A DNA stretch of 64,000 nt from assembly GCA_014526335.1 (NCBI GenBank), contig JACTAT010000038.1, positions 94,312 through 158,311 on the forward strand, written 5' to 3'. A model generated the notes under the pieces. The model did not search any database, was not told where the DNA came from, and saw only the letters and a program-made list of their open reading frames with translations. Shown one piece after another: positions 58,401 to 64,000 of the stretch. The number at the start of each line of letters is the position of its first letter. Position 1 is the first letter of the stretch. Origin of the DNA: Chrysaora quinquecirrha. Its lineage: Eukaryota; Cnidaria; Scyphozoa; Semaeostomeae; Pelagiidae. A program made the position numbers and the translations under genes.

Positions 58401-61400
58401 CTATGAGGGAATAGTGTGATCGATTCACGAATTAGTGACCATTAAATGATATAATGCAGTCAAATAAGGAAGAAAGCTGCGATCACTACCCGGTATTATT
58501 CAAACATGGTCATTTAGATCATTTAATACGGATACATTTCAAGAGGATCTTCACACCTTAGACTGGGAAGAAGTCTACCGTTTGGCTGATAGTCATCTGT
58601 CATTCTGAGGACAATGTAGAGCTGCCCATTTTCTCAAAAGATCACTGAATGGGCTGATAGTGATAGCTAGCTGCTTCATGAAGACAACTTCAAAAACCTC
58701 TTTGTATACAGAAAGAAAATTATTTCGACAGAATTTATATGTAGATGATACTGTGGAAATCTTCAGTGTAGCCATATTAACAGCTGGCTCAATGAATAGA
58801 TTGAAAAAGCCTGCAGCTGGATGCCTGCTAATAAATTAGCCGTGAAAATCACTAAAACAAAATAAATGCTCTTCCAAGTAAGCGAAAGTTAAGAAATGTG
58901 TCCAATTAGAATCTTAGAATATGAAAGGCTTCTCTTGTAATTTATCGTTTCGAAATCTACGAAAGATAAATCTTGCCAACTGTTCGCAGTGTGCGTGTTT
59001 GGTGTGAATCTAGTGGACGGCATATGGTGCAATGTTCAAATATCGTTCTGTTTAGTAATCGGCTTTCAGCTCTTGAATTTTCATTGCTTCAAACTTGGTT
59101 CGAAATAGATCCTTCAAACGTAGTTCCTACATATTTTTGAGAAGAGACTTCAATATTCTCTTAGAACTACCGCAGTTTCTGGAGTACAGACATGTTTGTA
59201 AAGAAGTAGTTTTATCTGTTTATTACTTCAAAATCCTCAAATATCCTTCGACCTTCTCGAGAGACTCGTAACAGTGTCGCATCATTTCACAGTTTATTTC
59301 ATTTGTCGTCTGAAATTGCATTGTTCTGAAATTTTACTAAATTTTTTTTTTCTTCTATTGCTCTTTCATGCCATCCAAAGCGATTTGTCTTTCTCTTCTC
59401 CCTGACTTCTTTCACCTAAAAGGTATTTGCGGTGAAAGTTAAACATCGTAATTTTAGGCCCTTGATTGCCACTTTACGTTGGTTATTTCTTTTCCAGCTC
59501 ACATTGCATCATATCTTTTCTGCGGTACTTCAATCATTTCCTTATTTATCATCGCTTTATCCATTTCAACTGTCTCACATAACTCATTCCATTTTTAGAC
59601 AAATCGATTCGTAATCTTAACCTACAATCACGAATAATATTGTCAAGACAATACTGATAATGTACCTCCACATACCCTATTGACTCACTCCCCCCTCTCC
59701 CCCATTTAATGTTGGTAATTTCTTTTCATTCGCTACAGACTCGAGCGATCCATCATGCATGTTTAAAGAAATCCGTCAGAAAGCAACCAACATTGAATGG
59801 GGGAGGGGGCAGAGACATTGACCCCCAATTAATATGATTGAGTATCTGTCTCAACATATTTTGTCCATGATTGTAGCTTATTTTACTAATATTGTACGTT
59901 TGATTAAATCCAACTTCCTTTATCAATTTAGAAATTTTATTCAGTTTAGAGTTCAGTAGAAGATTAGAAAACGTCACACCTTGTCTCTCTCTCTCTGGCT
60001 CCGTGCTCTCTGCACATAAAAAAGGCATTCTGGAACAACGAAGGGCCATTTTCCTTAATATTTATCAACCATGAGAAGGATGTCAAAATTGATTCAATTA
60101 TGATTCAATCCATCTACAGTACCAGTATCATAATGATCATGGGAAATTTTCAAATGCAAAGCATTCTGAACAGGTCATTTAGAATTAAGCATGCACATAT
60201 CTGAATTTCTTTCTATTTATTATTTATTAACCGTTTAACACGAAACCTTGCTTTCTCTACACTGCTGTGAGCTGAACTTTTTTGTAACGTTTGTTATTAT
60301 TATTTAATAGTTTCCGTTGTTTTTTTTCACGCACGAGTATGTGGTGCTGTGTTTTGCCAGTTAGTCTTATTGTGTTAAAGAAATACACGCATTTTTTTAT
60401 AAAGAAGTGCTTTACAAGGGAGGTAATACTCGGATACGCAAAAACTTAAGGAATTTTTAGTACTAAATTGGAGACTACTTAGGAATCTGAATTTTTCTGT
60501 TACTTTACATTGATTAAAAAAGATAAAGTTTTGCATTAACAGAGCAAGCAAAGCTTATTACCAATGGTTTTCAAGCAGTATTCATTTCTATTCATCTTCT
60601 GACACCTTTATGACCTATATTTCCATGACCATTGCTTGTTTTGAAGAATGACAAAGTAAAATGTTAAGGAATTGCTAAGGAATATTGAGTACTGAAATTT
60701 GGCTATCAGTTGAGGAATTTTCAGTACTGAGGCAGTGAGGCTGAGCCAAACTTCCTTATAGAAAAATGCGTGTAGATATGTTTACATGAAAACTTGTAAG
60801 ACGACTGAAAATATATGTAAGAGAGACAGTCGATTGAATTTTACACAATTGAATACCTTACACCTACTTTGAAAATTCTCACTTCAAGCAGTGAAAGCAT
60901 CCAAACGTTTATCTGTTTTGAAATCAAATAGTTAGCTATCGCCAACGGTATACATATGTGTCTATAACTTGTTGCTGAACTCGTTTCAACTGCAATCTTT
61001 GAAAATCAACGTTATCATATATAGTCAATGCATTTCTTCTTTTGTATTTCCTACCACTTTCCGAACATCCCTGACAATCTACATGATTAAGTCTTGGCAC
61101 TGAATATTGTTCGTCTTGTGAAGCTGTTGCTAATACGAATGATGCTGCTGAATCCTGTTGTATTTCGTTGGTATCTAGCTGTTTGCTTTGTCCCATCCTT
61201 GACTGCAAAGTTAACTCGATTGTTGCTTCATGTTTTGCATGTTTGTCAATCTCCATCTCGCAAATTCTAGCAGTTTCCAGACATCCCTGACCATGATTAA
61301 GTCTTTGCACTGAACATTTTTCGTCTTGTGTAGTTGTTGCTAATACGCATGATGCTACTGAATCTTGTTGTATTTCGTTGGTATCTAGCTGTTTGTGTTG

Positions 61401-63965
61401 TTCCATGCTTGACTGCAAAGTTAACTCGATTGGTGATGCATGTGTTGCATGTTTCTCTATCTCATTCTTGCAATGCTCCGAAATGTTATAAAACTCCTTT
61501 TTATCGCTATTTTTCTTTGAAATACAAAGCCATTTGTCACAGCACGTCCTTCTCTTCATGCTCATTCTCCGGTGCTTTTGCTGAAGATTCGTCTAAAACT
61601 CTGTGAGCTTTCTTTTCTAGCCACATAAGAGATCAATTCGGTGTGAATAATATAAGCATAAGCTGTCCATTGCTGTGATAATTAACATGAGTTTTCTGTA
61701 CTCCTCAAACGTTTGCCTTCGCAGGTGCGTAGTTACGTAGTTCGCTCCATTTAAAGACATAATCTTGTGAACACTGGAATCAGTCAAGGTTTTCGCCCAA
61801 ACTTTGATTTAACAAGACCACCCAATTTGAACATTATCAATACATTAACTGAATTCAACTTGAATCAAAACTCTTTGGTGTTTCACACAAGTTGTTAGGA
61901 GGTGTGTAATCAGTGAACTAAAGTATGTCACCTTATAATCATGTCCATCAAAAATAAATAACTTCATGATCATATCAAGTTATTAACCAATCGATCAAAA
62001 TCATTTTTGATTAACAATCAAAAGCACTGATTAATGATTTTGATTTTGGTTGTCTCGAGTTGGATTCTACCAACTATTATCTACCATGTAATATCGATAA
62101 CTCTACATCTGATAAACATGTAATGGAAAACTCGTGAGAAACACGTGACAAACAGCAGATGCCTTGTCTGTCGTACTTACTTTGCTTCATGTTGTAAAAT
62201 AAATTCCATGCTTAGGCATGCAGCTGGTGTTTTTTCTTCACAGCTATCTGTAGACAACTGCAACTACCAGTTTAGTGCAGAATAGACGTTTTTTATTTGA
62301 TAAGAAAGTTTTTTGGACCAGTATTGAAACTTTCTTAGATATTTCATGTTTTCAGTACCAAAACTTTCTTGTGACTTTCTTAGCGAAGATTTTAGAATGC
62401 AGTATTTCTGCGAATGCACAGTTTAGGGCACTGTATACATTGCACGAATACCACGTTTTTCATACAATATTATCATTAGACTCGTTTTATAGCAAGATGA
62501 GCGACTTAACGAAGAGCGAAAATAAAATACAGAACATTAGGAGTGAAAGTATGAAACAACTTTCTTAAGTTTCAAGAATCCAGTACTGAAATTTCTTAAG
62601 TTTTTAAGATGTTGAGTACTACTTTCTTATAAACCACTTTCCTATAAAAAAAACGTGTATAGCTTAATAGCTTCCGTTTTTAGCAATTCCATAGACATTT
62701 AACAGCGAAGGAACATTTTAGAAAAAGAAATAAAGATGAAGTCAACACTGAACATATAATATTATTTAATCTGGGCTTTTGAAAAACCTTCGCTTCTTGT
62801 TATTTACCGATAACAGACATTTACAGCACTACAGCACTTCCGCACAGCATCTATAGCATAAGTTGTATTGAACTGAATGAGTGAGTTGATTTTTCTTGGC
62901 GGCAATTGAATTTGATACAGTGAATCTATACATTTTCTTTCTTATAATGCTTATACTATCCATATTTATTTTAAGACAAGGCTGTCAACCTACTGTGAGG
63001 TATTTAAGTGTTTTTGTTAAAATCCGAGCAAGTAATGTAAGGCGTATAAAAAAACAAACCAATCAATTTGGTGAAAGTGTCATAGTCTGCGATCGTCGCC
63101 GATCCACTCTTCCATCTTTCATGGATGACTTTCCACGTTTTTCCTTTCATTTCCATCAAATTTTTCCTCAATCGAGAAAGTTGAACTCATTTTAACTCTC
63201 TTTTTTCAAGTTTAACGATTTGAAAAAGTTTGTAAAGATAGTGCGTGTATGTTTCCATTAAATGTAGAAAACAACACAGCCGGTTGCAATTCTCGCACGA
63301 TGCTTTACGATTCAGACCATGCTTATCGATTGATTGGCAGATTCCTTGGAGGATTCTTTGTCGCCATTCGAATGCTTAATCGTGCCTAGACGAATTAACT
63401 TAGGGTGCGTTCTTTTGGAGCGAATCTCACAACGCAGAGATCTGCTTCGCAACAAAAAGAACTCACTGATTCGGTCTTCCAAATTTCTAGTTTCCAAGAA
63501 TTACCAACCCTGTTTCAAGTAGCAGTCGCAGACAACGTTTGAAAATCCATGCACAAATCTTAAAAAGTTTTCGTCACCTCCTCTCCCACCATTTTGGTGT
63601 GAAAATCAGACTCAACCCGTCCTAAATTATCACGTAACCTAAAGACGTACCAAGAAACAACAACGAGAAACCGAATCTTTTGCAAAAGAACAAAGAAAAT
63701 GTATGTTGCTTCGCTAAGCAATAAAGTGAATTGCTACGAATGCAATTCGCTTGATTCGGTCGGAAAAAGCGATGTAGCTTCGCTACTGCGATGAAAAGAA
63801 CGGGTACTATATGTCGAATCAAACTTTTGCTTCTCTTCATAAGGACGCACTCTTACTTATTTAAAATTGATATATTTTGTGAACAAGGTTTTTTTTAATG
63901 ATAGCAGCAGTTTTGCTAATTACTCTTCGTCCTCTTTCTTTCTTTCAGGTTGCAACTGATGTTAG
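52422..63965 (+). CDS. ASL: Argininosuccinate lyase, 5' half (five exons, continues past the window)
   Basis: Exons 52,422-52,529, 54,287-54,373, 54,836-54,919, 55,455-55,511 and 63,949-63,965 all have AG/GT borders. The first four are whole-codon exons. The reading is [20 protein letters not shown], a linker helix ([20 protein letters not shown]), [14 protein letters not shown] and [19 protein letters not shown], then VATDVR. These are diagnostic of argininosuccinate lyase, which splits argininosuccinate into arginine and fumarate as a cytosolic homotetramer. [12 protein letters not shown] is a substrate-binding loop of the family. The fifth exon is only 17 nt (GTT GCA ACT GAT GTT AG), preceded by TTTCTTTCTTTCAG and followed by GTAAGC. 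Intron 4 is 8.4 kb and full of mobile elements. The start codon and the GSSLMPQKKNP active-site region lie outside the exons seen. Confidence 0.96.
53110..53887. mobile_element. 778-bp pogo/Tigger-like element in lyase intron 1
   Basis: Ends CAGTTTACACCCACTGTCTC on the left and CAGTTGACGTCCGCTATCTC on the right in reverse complement. Both are flanked by TA (53,108-53,109 and 53,888-53,889). CAGTTxAC termini plus TA fit the pogo/Tigger branch of Tc1/mariner. Sub-terminal repeats of GAGATAGCGGAC type occur. The interior has no intact transposase. Confidence 0.8.
54558..54768 (-). mobile_element. tRNA-derived SINE, copy 1 (lyase intron 2)
   Basis: On the minus strand the head reads TGTGGTCAAGGCACTCGCC with a degenerate B box, GGGTTGGAATCTC. 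It is followed by a body shared with copy 2: CTACAGTCAACTCAGCTGT, a GTACC...GTATTCGTTCTGGAAT block and TTGGGACACGGGCTTCAAG. It ends 68 bp before exon 3. The B box is mutated, so this copy is probably not transcribed by RNA polymerase III. Confidence 0.85.
55616..55845. mobile_element. 230-bp TIR element in lyase intron 4
   Basis: Ends AGCCAGCGCGCAGACTTTAC on the left and AGCCTGCACGCAGACTTTAC on the right in reverse complement, each followed by TT(A/T)ATAACT. The flanks ATGGTTTGGT and ATGGTTTTGGT look like a 9-10-bp target duplication with one indel, which would fit a Mutator-like MITE. A G-rich tract (GGAGAAGGGGGGTGGAGGAG) lies inside. Confidence 0.72.
57430..58900 (+). pseudogene. Decayed LINE fragment (endonuclease and reverse transcriptase pieces)
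   Basis: Near 57,610-57,720 one frame reads [20 protein letters not shown] and then [15 protein letters not shown], the RxGGG region of LINE endonucleases. SLGDFNCN follows near 57,893. At 58,733-58,755 [11 protein letters not shown] matches a reverse transcriptase active site (VDD), and [17 protein letters not shown] follows in another frame. Stops and frameshifts abound, and the spacing is shorter than normal, so deletions occurred. SINE copy 2 interrupts it. It differs from LINE-A and LINE-B and is far older. Confidence 0.75.
58028..58238 (-). mobile_element. tRNA-derived SINE, copy 2 (lyase intron 4)
   Basis: On the minus strand the head GGTGGTGTGGCCGAGTAGTC contains an A box, and GTGGGTTCGAATCTCATC a perfect B box. 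GTGGT at the 5' end can pair with ACCAC after the B-box arm, giving a partial cloverleaf. The body matches copy 1 (CTTACAGTCAACTCAGCTGT, TTCTAGAATATCAGTC, GCACAAGCTGCAGGTCC). The intact promoter boxes suggest this copy is younger. Confidence 0.9.
59684..59822. repeat. Short hairpin-forming inverted repeat
   Basis: CTCCCCCATTTAATGTTGGT (about 59,697) is inverted at about 59,780 (ACCAACATTGAATGGGGGAG). The outer parts, TATTGACTCA and AGACATTGA, also correspond. The ~140-bp structure could be a small MITE or MITE end. Confidence 0.65.
60386..60772. mobile_element. TA-flanked MITE, family M, copy 2
   Basis: Ends CACGCATTTTTTTATAAAGA on the left and CACGCATTTTTCTATAAGGA on the right in reverse complement, flanked by TA. 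It is 387 bp, and its interior includes GGAATTTTTAGTACT(A/G)A-type repeats. Same family and length as the copy in LINE-A. Confidence 0.82.
60936..61565 (-). CDS. Unrecognised 209-residue frame with a two-fold internal repeat
   Basis: Not recognised. ATG 61,565 opens a frame to 60,936. It has a Cys/Lys-rich start ([20 protein letters not shown]) and then two ~70-residue repeats: one with [20 protein letters not shown] and [20 protein letters not shown], the other with [20 protein letters not shown] and [21 protein letters not shown] basic tail ([19 protein letters not shown]) ends it. At the DNA level the repeats are also similar, so this is a local tandem duplication. An acceptor-like CTTCAG sits just upstream of CAAAAGCACCGG, so it could be the last exon of an antisense gene, perhaps the cytoplasmic tail of a membrane protein. 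It lies in the large lyase intron on the opposite strand. Coding status is unproven. Confidence 0.45.
   Translation of the reverse strand: MSMKRRTCCDKWLCISKKNSDKKEFYNISEHCKNEIEKHATHASPIELTLQSSMEQHKQLDTNEIQQDSVASCVLATTTQDEKCSVQRLNHGQGCLETARICEMEIDKHAKHEATIELTLQSRMGQSKQLDTNEIQQDSAASFVLATASQDEQYSVPRLNHVDCQGCSESGRKYKRRNALTIYDNVDFQRLQLKRVQQQVIDTYVYRWR
62285..62657. mobile_element. TA-flanked MITE, family M, copy 3
   Basis: The left end, TA then GACGTTTTTTATTTGATAAG, is the most diverged. The right end in reverse complement, CACGTTTTTTTTATAGGAAA, matches the family. It is 373 bp, with repeated AACTTTCTTAAG-type motifs inside and TA flanks. It lies 1.5 kb from copy 2 in the same intron. Confidence 0.78.
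63401..63855. mobile_element. Possible TIR element just before the lyase microexon
   Basis: The left end TAGGGTGCGTTCTTTTGGAG and the right end in reverse complement, TAAGAGTGCGTCCTTATGAA, are similar. Inner motifs TTCGCTCC and GCGATG also recur. The target duplication is not clear and the TIRs are imperfect, so this is tentative. Confidence 0.4.
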
Positions 63966-64000
63966 GTAAGCAGTTTACACACAATAGTTCGTATTTTCAC

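Noticed and set aside
62896..63195. 99-codon frame with a hydrophobic start ([14 protein letters not shown])
   Set aside because: It begins with TTG rather than ATG, has no supporting splice sites or homology, and the hydrophobicity follows from AT richness.

Overview
The window is nuclear DNA from an animal. It is AT-rich, carries intron-split genes with animal-type splice sites, and is dominated by transposable elements. The gene set (argininosuccinate lyase, ADAT2, a kyphoscoliosis-type transglutaminase-like protein, a CIA30-domain protein, an EF-hand protein) is metazoan. Two SGNH-ORF1 LINEs, a DIRS element and many short TIR elements suggest an early-branching invertebrate, perhaps a cnidarian. 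That last step is inference. Nothing in the window looks prokaryotic, and no CRISPR array is present. One assembly gap of 500 N lies at 1144-1643.

Layout: 1.9-5.6 kb holds the last four exons of an EF-hand gene (+), with two small TIR elements in its introns. From 5.8 to about 15.5 kb lies LINE-A (-). Its ORF1 was hit twice: by a 390-bp TA-flanked MITE and by a 3.8-kb foldback element whose arms are inverted minisatellite arrays. That foldback contains another TIR element, which carries the first exon of a RecQ-like helicase. At 16.5-17.8 kb is the last exon of a CIA30-domain gene (-). At 19.2-26.1 kb sits a 6.9-kb foldback element with a perfect 9-bp target duplication, inverted arrays of a ~188-bp satellite and a ~1-kb core with two unrecognised reading frames. 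At 26.5-31.1 kb a roughly 2-2.6-kb unit is tandemly duplicated, with different minisatellites expanded in each copy. At 32.1-37.3 kb is LINE-B (-), whose ORF1 is intact.

From 37.4 to 42.3 kb runs a complete three-exon gene for a KY-like protein with a myristoylation-type N-terminus (+). It converges on ADAT2 (-, last exon 42.96-43.56 kb). A full-length but frameshifted DIRS retrotransposon (-) spans 45.9-50.5 kb, with inverted termini and an internal complementary region. From 52.4 kb to the right edge lies the 5' part of argininosuccinate lyase (+): four ordinary exons, an 8.4-kb intron and a 17-nt microexon at 63,949. Its introns hold a pogo-like element, two tRNA-derived SINEs, a decayed LINE, several MITEs and an unrecognised open frame at 60.9-61.6 kb.

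The host genes do not form an operon or pathway. The unusual content is the nested mobile-element architecture, especially two unrelated foldback elements with tandem-repeat arms within 16 kb, one with a helicase fragment inside and one with unknown central reading frames. Exon boundaries and insertion sites were read by eye. Superfamily assignments of the TIR elements rest on target-site length and terminal sequence only.
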